From: Neptunicella marina
GTDB taxonomy: Bacteria > Pseudomonadota > Gammaproteobacteria > Enterobacterales > Alteromonadaceae
Direction of reading: 5' to 3'
DNA length: 64,000 nucleotides
Assembly (NCBI RefSeq): GCF_014270035.1
Contig: NZ_JACNEP010000004.1
Coordinates: 248,001 to 312,000, forward strand
A program made the position numbers and the translations under genes. Below the pieces are notes generated by a model. The model was not told the origin of the DNA, ran no database searches, and saw nothing but the letters and a program-made list of their open reading frames with translations. This document shows, piece after piece, positions 16,702 through 25,340 of the stretch (within the stretch, counting starts at the first letter, position 1; each line of letters opens with the position of its first letter).

Positions 16702-19542
16702 GTGAGCACCGAATTGTCTCCATTTGATTTGTTTGTACGGCAATTAAAACCATTATTTGCGTCCCGGGACTTTATTGACGGTTACCTGCAGCGATATGCC
16801 TATGGCACTGATGCCAGCTTTTATCGCCTGATACCCCAGCTAGTGTTACGGGTTGACTCAATTGAACAATTAAGCCAAACGTTAAAAGCCGCCAATCGAT
16901 ACTCGGTGCCTGTTACGTTTCGCGCTGCTGGAACCAGTCTGTCCGGTCAGGCGATTACCGATTCGGTACTTATTGTCTTATCGTCACAGTGGCGTGGAAT
17001 GGAAGTTCTCGATAACGGGCACAAAATTCGTTTACAGCCAGGTGTAATTGGCGCGGATGCTAATAAGGCACTGTTACCGCTAAAACGTAAAATAGGCCCG
17101 GATCCGGCCTCAATTAACGCCTGTAAAATTGGTGGTATTGCGGCAAATAATTCTTCTGGTATGTGTTGTGGAACCAAACACAACAGTTATCACACCCTGG
17201 CTGCCATGAAAGTTGTGTTAGCCGATGGCACTTTTTTAGACACGGGTTGTGAACAATCGAGAGCACAATTTCGCCAGTCACAGCAAACTTTGCTGGCAGG
17301 CATTAACAACCTGCAACGGCAATTACAGCAACAGCCACAATTAGTGGAACGAGTTCGTCACAAATACCGACTTAAAAATACCACCGGCTACGGTGTCAAT
17401 GCGCTACTGGACTTTAGTGATCCTATTGATGTATTGAGTCACCTGATGATTGGCTCGGAAGGCACACTGGCATTTATCGCCGACATTACCTACAACACAG
17501 TGCCTTTACCTCAGTTTAGTGCCACTGGTTTGTATGTATTCAACAATATGCAGGCTACCTGCAAATTGGTGAGTGAATTAGCCAGGCTGGATGTTGATGC
17601 TGTTGAAATAATGGACGCACGGGCACTGAACAGCGTGCATCAAAAACTGCAAAATGTGTTGGGGAACAGTGGGTTTGATGCCGACAGTGCTGCATTATTA
17701 ATTGAGTTTGGCGCAACGGATGAAACTGAGTTTTTACATAAAAAACAGCAGCTTGAACAGTGTATTAGTGGCTATGAATCTGCACAAATTGCCAGTCAGG
17801 CGTTCAGTCAGGATCGTGTGTTAGCGGCTGACTTATGGCAAATCCGCAAAGGAATGTTTCCTGCTGTAGGCGCAGTGCGGGAGGCGCAAACTACGGTAAT
17901 AATCGAAGATATTGCGGTGCCAATTGAGCAATTAGCTGAAGGCGTGGCTGAGTTGCAGCAGCTCTTTATTAAATATGATTACCACGAAGCAATTATTTTT
18001 GGTCATGCATTAGCTGGCAATTTACATTTTGTATTCACACAGGCATTTAATTCAGATGCTGAAATAAAGCGCTATGAACAGTTTATGGCTGAGGTGGCCC
18101 AACTCGTTGCGGTGAAATATCAGGGCTCGTTAAAAGCGGAACACGGTACCGGACGTAACATGGCTCCCTTTGTTGAACTGGAGTGGGGCACTGATATTTA
18201 TCAGTTTATGCGTGAATTAAAATCCTTATTTGATCCAAACGGAGTACTGAATCCCGGGGTATTAATTAATGATGATCCTGACTGTCATTTGCACAATTTA
18301 AAAACTATGCCTCAGGCAGATGAGCAGATCGACAGTTGTATTGAGTGTGGGTTTTGTGAACCGGTTTGTCCTTCCAAAGATTTGACCCTGACGCCCAGAC
18401 AGCGGATCAGTTTATGGCGGCGTCGTTCTGAGTTATCCAACAGGATTTCGCTTACTTTAACCGAGCAGCATGAGTTAAAGGATATTGACGAGAACTATCA
18501 GCATTTTGGCATTGATAGCTGCGCGGCTACCGGTTTGTGCGCTACTCAGTGTCCGGTTGGCATTGATACGGGAGCCTTTGTGAAATCAGTGCGTGCCGGG
18601 CAAGTCTCAGCAACATCTTTAGCCAGTAGCGCGGCTAAGCACTTTGATAAAGCCACAGCCATAGCTCGTTTTGCCTTAAATGGGGTGAATGTCTGGCATA
18701 AAGTGACGGGCGACACTCTCACCAGAGGTACATTTTCACTGTTAAATAAAGTATCGGCCGGGCGCATCCCAAATTGGCATTCACATTTCCCTAAAGGCGC
18801 AGACATTGCTGACAAATTTGAGCATTCGGATACCTCAGGCACAGAGAAGGTGGTGTATATCAGCGCTTGTGCCAACCGAATGTTTGCACCCGATCCCCAG
18901 GCTAAAGACCAGCGCTCTATTCAGTCAGTTTTGGCCTCGGTGTTGGATAAAGCCGGCATCGAATTGTTGCAGCCAGAAAAGGTAAACAATTTGTGTTGTG
19001 GCATGCCCTGGGATTCAAAAGGTTACACTGATATCGCCAATAACAAACAACAACAATTACAACAGCAGATTGAGCTGCTTTCTGACAATGGAAAATGGCC
19101 GGTGGTTATGGATGCCAGTCCATGTTCGCTTCGTTTGCAACAACCGAATATCAAAGTGTATGAGTTAAGCGAGTACCTGCTTACTCACGTATTGAATAAA
19201 CTGGATATAACACCTACCGATGAAAAAGTTATGTTGCATAAAACCTGCAGCAGCCTCAAGTTAGACAATGGCACTGCACTGCAGCAGTTGGCGCAAAAGC
19301 TGTCAAATCAGGTCATCGTGCCAGAGAAAATCTATTGTTGTGGTTTTGCTGGCGATAAAGGCTTTAGTCTGCCTGAGCTTAATGATGCTGCCCTATCGCC
19401 TTTAAAAGCGCAGGTGCCAGAAGACTGCTCACGAGGTATAAGTAATAGCCGTAGTTGTGAAATTGGTCTGGCTAAAAATGCCGGTGTACCTTATCAGTCG
19501 GTACTGTATTTATTGGATGAAGTGAGTATGCCCCGCAATTAA
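16702..19542 (+). CDS. FAD / Fe-S D-lactate dehydrogenase (Dld-II type)
   Basis: A 946-residue flavoprotein. An N-terminal FAD-binding domain (TFRAAGTSLSGQA near residue 73, GPDPASINACKIGGIAANNS near 133) and an FAD-oxidase C-terminal domain are followed by ferredoxin-type cysteines (CIECGFCEPVCPS near 549, CAATGLCATQCP). Two cysteine-rich CCG segments (CCGMPW, CCGFAG) complete it. This matches Shewanella Dld-II, which oxidises D-lactate to pyruvate at the membrane. MurQ makes D-lactate, so its place here is logical. The GTG start has GGGAG seven bases upstream. The related 2-hydroxyglutarate dehydrogenase YdiJ is the main alternative, but the context favours lactate. Confidence 0.82.
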   Translation: MSTELSPFDLFVRQLKPLFASRDFIDGYLQRYAYGTDASFYRLIPQLVLRVDSIEQLSQTLKAANRYSVPVTFRAAGTSLSGQAITDSVLIVLSSQWRGMEVLDNGHKIRLQPGVIGADANKALLPLKRKIGPDPASINACKIGGIAANNSSGMCCGTKHNSYHTLAAMKVVLADGTFLDTGCEQSRAQFRQSQQTLLAGINNLQRQLQQQPQLVERVRHKYRLKNTTGYGVNALLDFSDPIDVLSHLMIGSEGTLAFIADITYNTVPLPQFSATGLYVFNNMQATCKLVSELARLDVDAVEIMDARALNSVHQKLQNVLGNSGFDADSAALLIEFGATDETEFLHKKQQLEQCISGYESAQIASQAFSQDRVLAADLWQIRKGMFPAVGAVREAQTTVIIEDIAVPIEQLAEGVAELQQLFIKYDYHEAIIFGHALAGNLHFVFTQAFNSDAEIKRYEQFMAEVAQLVAVKYQGSLKAEHGTGRNMAPFVELEWGTDIYQFMRELKSLFDPNGVLNPGVLINDDPDCHLHNLKTMPQADEQIDSCIECGFCEPVCPSKDLTLTPRQRISLWRRRSELSNRISLTLTEQHELKDIDENYQHFGIDSCAATGLCATQCPVGIDTGAFVKSVRAGQVSATSLASSAAKHFDKATAIARFALNGVNVWHKVTGDTLTRGTFSLLNKVSAGRIPNWHSHFPKGADIADKFEHSDTSGTEKVVYISACANRMFAPDPQAKDQRSIQSVLASVLDKAGIELLQPEKVNNLCCGMPWDSKGYTDIANNKQQQLQQQIELLSDNGKWPVVMDASPCSLRLQQPNIKVYELSEYLLTHVLNKLDITPTDEKVMLHKTCSSLKLDNGTALQQLAQKLSNQVIVPEKIYCCGFAGDKGFSLPELNDAALSPLKAQVPEDCSRGISNSRSCEIGLAKNAGVPYQSVLYLLDEVSMPRN

Positions 19543-19550
19543 CGGGGCAT
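19528..19550. repeat. Hairpin around the D-lactate dehydrogenase stop codon
   Basis: The arms ATGCCCCG / CGGGGCAT flank a loop containing the TAA stop. No T run follows; the left end of the MITE-like element begins four bases later. Confidence 0.55.
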
Positions 19551-19553
19551 GCT

Positions 19554-19819
19554 AGAGCGTGTTGATCTTTGCTGTATGAATTTTGTTCTAACTAAACGCT
19601 TTTTAATCGCGACGCTTATTTGCAGGCCTAATGGATTAAGTCAAAAATAAGCAACAATGAGTGAAAAGTGTTTAGGACGAACCCTTCGGGCAACGTTTGC
19701 GCGGCATTTCTACTGCTTCAGCACTCATTTATGTAGAACAACTACACCACATTCATGCTTCATGGTTTAAATACCGCGCAACTCGTTGCAAAAATATACA
19801 GCAAAGATCAACACGCTCT
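19554..19819. mobile_element. MITE-like element, copy 1 (266 bp)
   Basis: The element begins AGAGCGTGTTGATC and ends GATCAACACGCTCT, with terminal inverted repeats identical over 24 bases. It has no gene. The interior has further inverted repeats, such as GCGCGG near 19697 pairing with CCGCGC near 19775. A second copy with the same ends and interior lies at 44930. The right end stops seven bases before the stop codon of the minus-strand GH3 gene. No clear target-site duplication was found, so the class is inferred from the ends only. Confidence 0.8.
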
Positions 19820-19825
19820 CTTATT

Positions 19826-21715
19826 TTACTGCTCAATACTAACAGGCAAACTGCCTTTAGCTTCCAGCCTGCCGGTTAGAATATCTGCTACAGCATTAAA
19901 CATTGGGCCACTAAATTCAGTGATTAAGCGGCCATAGTCGTCAACATATTCATGTTTAGCGGTATTGTGTGCGAAGGTGGCTAACACTGCGTCAGAATAT
20001 GGCGCAAACTGCGGTACATTGTAAGGTGTGCGCAAACTGATAAAAATGCTGGCTTTATTTTGTTGTTTAGCAAACTTCATCAGCGCCAGCAGCGTATTAA
20101 TTTGCTGCGTTTTATCCAGACGATCGCGCCACTGGGCAATATCATCCATTCCACCCATTTCCGCCATGCTTTGCTGAGGCGTAATATCGGCTGAAATAAC
20201 TAAATCAGCCTGTTTGATTTGTTGTTGTGCTTTAGTTAAATCGGTATTTTTACCGGCCAGACTGGTACAACTGATATTAAACGCGGAATGACGATTTTTA
20301 AGCGCAAACGTCATGGCCATACATTTGGTCTGATCCGGCATTAGCAGGTGCAGTTTTTTTACCGAATCTTTGATTGGATATACGCCGTTATTGGCAATGT
20401 CTACTACTGCATGGTTAGCCAGTTTTTGTTCAATTTTTTTGTGTTGTGGCGCACCTAAGACTTTGCTGGCAATTTGGGTGGCTTCTTCAACATTATCGAT
20501 GACACGTTTATTCAGGGCATATTGTTGTTTCAGTGTTTTTAACCGTTCAACTGACTGTGTTAGTTCGTCCAGTGAAATTTCACCTTGCTGCACGGCTATA
20601 GCAACATCGTTGATCAGCTGTTTAATTCTCGGAATATCCGCAGGTGAGCGGATAGGCATTGGCATCAGGGCAATATCCGAACCTGCTTTAAAGGTTTGAA
20701 TAACCGCAGCTGTAGGATCAAAATAATGCGCAATACCCGCCATATTTAACGCATCGGTAACAATAACACCTTTAAACCCCATTTCTGTGCGCAAAAGGTC
20801 GGTCAAAATCTTACGTGACATGGTGGCGGGTAAGATGGTTTTACTGCCATCTTTGGCGATAAATTCGCTGTTATCCAATTGTGGATACTGAATATGGGCA
20901 GTCATGATCATGCCAGGATTGCTGTTATCAATGGCATATTTAAACGGTTTTAAATCTGTATTATTGATGGTGCTGCGGTCATGATCTACTCGTGGTAAGC
21001 CGGTATGGCTGTCGACACTGGTATCGCCGTGTCCCGGAAAGTGTTTAAGCGAAGAAATAATGCCTTGTTGCTGCATCGCGTTCATTTGCGCTAAACCTAA
21101 TTTGGCTACCTGATCGGCGTCTTCACCAAAGGAACGCACGTTAATCACCGGATTAAGTGGGTTAACATTAACATCAACTGTCGGCGCGAAATTGACATTA
21201 AAACCTACTGACAACAACTCTTTGGCAATAATCTCACCACTTTGCAGGGCAAATTGTGTTCCGCTGTTTTTAGCTGTGGCGCCAATCGCCATATTGCCGC
21301 TGAAAGACGTGCCCAGATGATGAGGAATACGTACAACCCGTCCGCCTTCCTGATCAACCGCAATAAACAGTGGATCATGACCTGCACTCAGTGACGCTTG
21401 CTGAATATCATGATTGAGTTTAACCATTTGTTTGGTACTAACCAGATTGTTGGCAAATAAAACAATGCCACCCACATCAGTGTCAGCAATCATCGATGCT
21501 AAATCAGCAGGTAATTCGGTTACTGGCGATGTACAGCGTTTTCCCGCTGGCACGTCATCACAGAAATAACGTATATCCAGCATCAGTTTTTGTGCCACCA
21601 TTCTGGCAATGACAGGATCGGCTTTTACCTCTGCAGGTGGTGTTTTGCTGGCGCAGGCACTTAGTAATAAAGTTGCAGCACCCATGCATAAATAACTGGC
21701 TGATTTAGAATACAT
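19826..21715 (-). CDS. nagZ: NagZ-like GH3 beta-N-acetylglucosaminidase, lipoprotein
   Basis: A 629-residue GH3 enzyme with a lipoprotein signal (LLSAC, cysteine 21). The NagZ catalytic loop KHFPGHGDTSVDSH begins at residue 224, and the nucleophile D321 is in GVIVTDALNM. A second C-terminal domain makes it close in size to the two-domain exported NagZ of Bacillus, unlike the short cytoplasmic E. coli NagZ. It should remove GlcNAc from muropeptides outside the cytoplasm, exposing MurNAc to NamZ or AmiD-type enzymes. A CGGAG ribosome binding site precedes the ATG. The 3' end abuts the MITE-like element. Confidence 0.9.
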   Translation of the reverse strand: MYSKSASYLCMGAATLLLSACASKTPPAEVKADPVIARMVAQKLMLDIRYFCDDVPAGKRCTSPVTELPADLASMIADTDVGGIVLFANNLVSTKQMVKLNHDIQQASLSAGHDPLFIAVDQEGGRVVRIPHHLGTSFSGNMAIGATAKNSGTQFALQSGEIIAKELLSVGFNVNFAPTVDVNVNPLNPVINVRSFGEDADQVAKLGLAQMNAMQQQGIISSLKHFPGHGDTSVDSHTGLPRVDHDRSTINNTDLKPFKYAIDNSNPGMIMTAHIQYPQLDNSEFIAKDGSKTILPATMSRKILTDLLRTEMGFKGVIVTDALNMAGIAHYFDPTAAVIQTFKAGSDIALMPMPIRSPADIPRIKQLINDVAIAVQQGEISLDELTQSVERLKTLKQQYALNKRVIDNVEEATQIASKVLGAPQHKKIEQKLANHAVVDIANNGVYPIKDSVKKLHLLMPDQTKCMAMTFALKNRHSAFNISCTSLAGKNTDLTKAQQQIKQADLVISADITPQQSMAEMGGMDDIAQWRDRLDKTQQINTLLALMKFAKQQNKASIFISLRTPYNVPQFAPYSDAVLATFAHNTAKHEYVDDYGRLITEFSGPMFNAVADILTGRLEAKGSLPVSIEQ

Positions 21716-21867
21716 TTAAACTCCGAAGGCAAACGATTGGACTTAGGGCATAAAGATGAACTCAATCTATCAGATTTGCATTAAAAAGTAATGGATAAAA
21801 TATCACTATTAATTATTTTATGTGGAATTAAATATTCTTTGTGTGGGAGTGTTATACACCGAGCGAT

Positions 21868-21996
21868 ATGCAAAAAGCAGTTGCTTCTATGTGTAATGCT
21901 ATTCAATCAGCTCAGAACCTGGGCTGGGATGTTACAGCGTGGGAAAACATGCCGGAAAAATGGATATCTGGCAATGTCACAGTAAAAGAACGGTAA
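21868..21996 (+). CDS. Possible 42-residue protein or coding remnant
   Basis: A short frame starting MQKAVASMCNAIQ and ending NVTVKER, in the gap between nagZ and the first TonB receptor gene, opposite in strand to both. The amino-acid make-up looks protein-like, with an amphipathic beginning and a WENMPEKW segment. There is no clear ribosome binding site and I recognise no family. It could be a real small protein, the tail of a decayed gene or chance. Confidence 0.2.
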   Translation: MQKAVASMCNAIQSAQNLGWDVTAWENMPEKWISGNVTVKER

Positions 21997-22018
21997 ACTT
22001 TGTTGGTTTTATACAAAT

Positions 22019-22049
22019 AAAAAATCCCCGCTAAATGCGGGGATTTTTA
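22019..22049 (-). terminator. Terminator of the first TonB receptor gene
   Basis: The stem AAAATCCCCGC / GCGGGGATTTT with a 5-base loop and T run lies about 20 bases after the stop on the minus strand. It is almost the same hairpin as after the second receptor gene. Confidence 0.85.
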
Positions 22050-22069
22050 AATCAGGATGTCTGGTTTAA

Positions 22070-25000
22070 TTAAAAACGCACACTGGCACTTAACCGCATT
22101 GAGCGTGTTGCCTGTATTGATTTTATTTCACCAAATCCAGGGTTTTCTGCACCAACACTATCAGTTTGGGTCAGGAAGTGGTCGATACGTGTCACGGCCT
22201 GATTATTTAGCAAATTAAATACATCCAGCGCGAACCTGGTATCGTAGCCCGCAAAGGAGGTTTTATAACTGATTTTGGCATTGAGATTAACCAGCCAGTC
22301 GTATCTGTCCCAGCTGCCCCGCGGAATGGCGTTATATACCCGATCTGCTGCATCATATTCACCGGAGCAGTTTTCCGCACAAATCCAGTTCATATAATAG
22401 TGCTCATCGGTGGTATAAGGATTACCGACCCCACGAACATTAATAGGGGCGCCCGAGGTTGCCGAAAACGAACCTGATACCGTCCAGTTTTCGTCTACTG
22501 CGTAAGCGCCACGGATTTTAAAGGTATGACGACGGTCATTGGGTAAGTTGCCATAACCGCCTACCAGATACATGGGATCATCCCCGTATTCAAGCCAGCC
22601 AGCAACATTGTTGGAGGTATCACTGTTTAACCCGCCTTCATAGTTACCCCAGCTATGTGCCCAGGTGTAAGACGCATAAAGTGACCAGTCGTCTCTCCAT
22701 TGTTTTTCCAATACAAAATCAAGACCAAGATATTTTCTGAATGGAGTTGGGCTGCCAATATCTTTGCCCGTTTTATTTTTTGAATGATCGGCGTCAATTT
22801 GGGTTTTGCCTAAATCGAGCGTAACCAGCTGTTGTGTGCCGTTACAATTGAGGTTAAGCGTAATTTCTTTACCCGGATTACCAATTAGCCAGGTGCCTGG
22901 AGAATCGCAATCACCCCAGTCGTGATAGACTTTCATGTCTTCGATGGCATCCTGAAATTTTCGGTAGGTCATACGCGAGCCAAAGCGCCAGTCCTCATTC
23001 AACATGGTTTCATAACCAAGGATCAATTCATCCTGATAGCTTGCATCTATATCCTGATCGATACGATAACTTTGATCAGCTCCGGGTTCCGGCGAACTGG
23101 CAAGTTCCACATTGCTACCGATTTGCGGACCCAAATTAGGTATCAGGTTGGTAAATCCACTGGCAGTTTGTTCTTCGGTAAATCCACCAACCCATTCACC
23201 ATCTACTAACTGACCCCCTTGCAGATAAAAATAGTTTGCTGCTTCAACGGTGCCGCCACCTTCATTGACCACCAGTGAATTAGGTATGGGGTAATAATAA
23301 CGTCCTAAGTTAGCAAAAAACTTGGATTCACCATCGCCGTTAATATCCCAGGAATAACCAATACGGGGAGAGATCATTTTTTCCACATTCAAAAATGACA
23401 CACCGCCTACGTCGTCGGTGTCGAATTCATCCAGACGGGCGCCGAGAGTCAGGGTCATGGTGTCTGTCATTGACCAGATATCTTCCACATAATAAGCAGA
23501 GGTTTTGGTCTTGTAGTTACCAATATTTTTACGCGTACGGGCAAAAACGTAGTAGTCGTAATCGGCACTTTGAACTTCACCATTTAATGAGTCGCCTGGC
23601 GAGACGTCATAAATTGTATATTGAGTTGCCGTCGGGCCAGAGTAGGTACGATTTTGCTCTGTAAAGCGCTCTTCGTAATCCATCCCAAAGCGCAATAAAT
23701 GATCATCCAGTTGCCACTCTGCGTCCAGACGATAAGCATCGCGCCCATTGGTTTTATCTTCTGCATAGGTAGAGGTGGTGCAACCAATGTTCCAAATTGG
23801 GCCGAGTTTGGTGCCGTCCTGAACCTTATTACATTCCAGGGTGGAAGCATCATTGCTTGAGTCCTTACGACGTAATTCGCCGTACATTGCTTTTACCGTT
23901 AAACTATCGGTCAGATAACCCGTATAAGTTGTTATGTAGTTTTTACCACCGGTGTTTGAGGTTTCTGAACCAATCAGACTGCCATCATTTAAATTGATTG
24001 TTTCTGTGACAGTTTCGTCTTCATCAGAAAATGCGATAAATTCAAAGCGATGGTTTTCTGTCAGGTAGTAGTCAATTTTTCCACCCCAAAAGCCATTGTT
24101 TGCTTCGCTGCTTACTTTTTCTGAAGAGCCACTGTATTCGTTTTGATAAAGTCTGGGTTCATACAAAGCAAAGAAAAACAGCTTGTCTTTGATAATGGCG
24201 CCAGACGCATAAATTGATGCCGTGGTGCTATCGTTACCAGCCTGGCTTACGGTACGGTCAATGGTTTTTCGCCCCTGATTATCGTAAGCAACTCTGCCTT
24301 TCGCCTTTAACGCGCCCGGTGTGTAATAAACATCTGCACCAAAATCAAATTCATTACTTCCCGATTTAACCGCGGCATTTAATACACCACCGGTGGTACG
24401 GCCGAATTCAGCAGAATAACCTCCTGTTTTGACCTGGAAATCTTTATAGAAAGAGAATGGAACGGAAGAAAAACCAGTTGGGAATTGCGGGTCGGTTACA
24501 TTTAATCCATTGATAAACACCGCATTTTCCGCCGAGGACGAGCCACCAAAAGACACACCACCATGACGACCACCTCCGCCAACGCCCGGTGCCAGCAGAG
24601 CAACAGAGTTGAGGCTACGTTCTACCGGGATGCGCTCCAGCTCGATTGCACTGATATTCAGTGCACTTTCAGTGGAAGTGGTGTCTATCATCGAAATGCG
24701 TGCACCACTGACAGAGATAACTTCAACATCGCCAGCGGTTAAGGTCACATCCACGGTTGTCGCATTACCTATTTTAACCGTGACATTGTCCAGTTTTACT
24801 GTTTGATAGCCCTCTTTTTGTGCTGTAAGGCTATATGTTCCCAACGCAAGTCTGGGAATACGGAAGCTGCCATCATTCTTTGCCAGAATAGAGCGTGTTA
24901 CACCCGTATCCTTATTTGTAATGGAGATAGACGCATTTGAAATGGCACTCGCTCCTGCTGCGGAAACCGAGCCGCGAATACTTCCACTCGCTTCTTGTGC

Positions 25001-25075
25001 CATAACACTATTGGATACTAATGCAGAGCTTATAAATAGCGCACTTACTACAGGTTTGCGCTGGCGCCAAAGCAT
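22070..25075 (-). CDS. TonB-dependent receptor with carboxypeptidase-regulatory-like domain (1)
   Basis: A 1001-residue outer-membrane receptor. A signal peptide ending near VMAQE is followed by a CarboxypepD_reg beta-sandwich (about residues 30-115), a plug domain (about 130-240, including AVFINGLNVTDP) and a 22-strand barrel ending in phenylalanine (SVRF). Such Oar-like receptors import large substrates with TonB energy. There is no SusD partner. Its position beside nagZ and the second receptor suggests muropeptides or murein peptides as substrate, which is inference. It has its own promoter and terminator. Ribosome binding near the ATG is weak. Confidence 0.85.
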   Translation of the reverse strand: MLWRQRKPVVSALFISSALVSNSVMAQEASGSIRGSVSAAGASAISNASISITNKDTGVTRSILAKNDGSFRIPRLALGTYSLTAQKEGYQTVKLDNVTVKIGNATTVDVTLTAGDVEVISVSGARISMIDTTSTESALNISAIELERIPVERSLNSVALLAPGVGGGGRHGGVSFGGSSSAENAVFINGLNVTDPQFPTGFSSVPFSFYKDFQVKTGGYSAEFGRTTGGVLNAAVKSGSNEFDFGADVYYTPGALKAKGRVAYDNQGRKTIDRTVSQAGNDSTTASIYASGAIIKDKLFFFALYEPRLYQNEYSGSSEKVSSEANNGFWGGKIDYYLTENHRFEFIAFSDEDETVTETINLNDGSLIGSETSNTGGKNYITTYTGYLTDSLTVKAMYGELRRKDSSNDASTLECNKVQDGTKLGPIWNIGCTTSTYAEDKTNGRDAYRLDAEWQLDDHLLRFGMDYEERFTEQNRTYSGPTATQYTIYDVSPGDSLNGEVQSADYDYYVFARTRKNIGNYKTKTSAYYVEDIWSMTDTMTLTLGARLDEFDTDDVGGVSFLNVEKMISPRIGYSWDINGDGESKFFANLGRYYYPIPNSLVVNEGGGTVEAANYFYLQGGQLVDGEWVGGFTEEQTASGFTNLIPNLGPQIGSNVELASSPEPGADQSYRIDQDIDASYQDELILGYETMLNEDWRFGSRMTYRKFQDAIEDMKVYHDWGDCDSPGTWLIGNPGKEITLNLNCNGTQQLVTLDLGKTQIDADHSKNKTGKDIGSPTPFRKYLGLDFVLEKQWRDDWSLYASYTWAHSWGNYEGGLNSDTSNNVAGWLEYGDDPMYLVGGYGNLPNDRRHTFKIRGAYAVDENWTVSGSFSATSGAPINVRGVGNPYTTDEHYYMNWICAENCSGEYDAADRVYNAIPRGSWDRYDWLVNLNAKISYKTSFAGYDTRFALDVFNLLNNQAVTRIDHFLTQTDSVGAENPGFGEIKSIQATRSMRLSASVRF

Positions 25076-25164
25076 GGCGCTTATTGAGGCGATTTTAGTT
25101 TTAGAGCAAGGTTTGCAAGCTTGGTTATTTGTGAACTGCCGCCGACAAATCCATTGCCTTGTTC

Positions 25165-25198
25165 ATTAAATAGGCATATAAAAAATTCGTCAAGAATA
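25165..25198 (-). promoter_or_regulatory. Promoter of the first TonB receptor gene
   Basis: Read on the minus strand, TTGACG and TTTAAT are 17 bases apart. The -35 is preceded by TTATTC, giving the 12-mer TTATTCTTGACG that is also present before the second receptor. Confidence 0.6.
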
Positions 25199-25284
25199 AA
25201 ATATTAATAATAAAGCAGTATTTTAGGTTTTATTATTTTAAAAAGGGGATGCGGCGTAGGAAAGCTAACTTATTGATAGATAAA

Positions 25285-25313
25285 AAATCCCCGCCAGTTG
25301 GCGGGGATTTAAG
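25285..25313 (-). terminator. Terminator of the second TonB receptor gene
   Basis: The stem AAATCCCCGCC / GGCGGGGATTT with a 4-base loop has a T run on the minus strand and lies about 30 bases after the stop. Confidence 0.85.
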
Positions 25314-25340
25314 GTTAATCCATAAATGACTAGGAATGGA

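Noticed and set aside
19554-19819. Complete insertion sequence
   Set aside because: Terminal inverted repeats are present, but at 266 bases there is no transposase and no clear target-site duplication, so it is only called MITE-like.
21791-21985. 64-codon plus-strand frame between nagZ and the first receptor
   Set aside because: No ribosome binding site and an odd composition. A different, shorter frame at 21868 looks more protein-like and is listed instead at low confidence.
22019-25313. CRISPR-like repeat suggested by two near-identical CCCCGC hairpins
   Set aside because: They are single terminators 3.3 kb apart at the ends of two related receptor genes, with no array of spacers.
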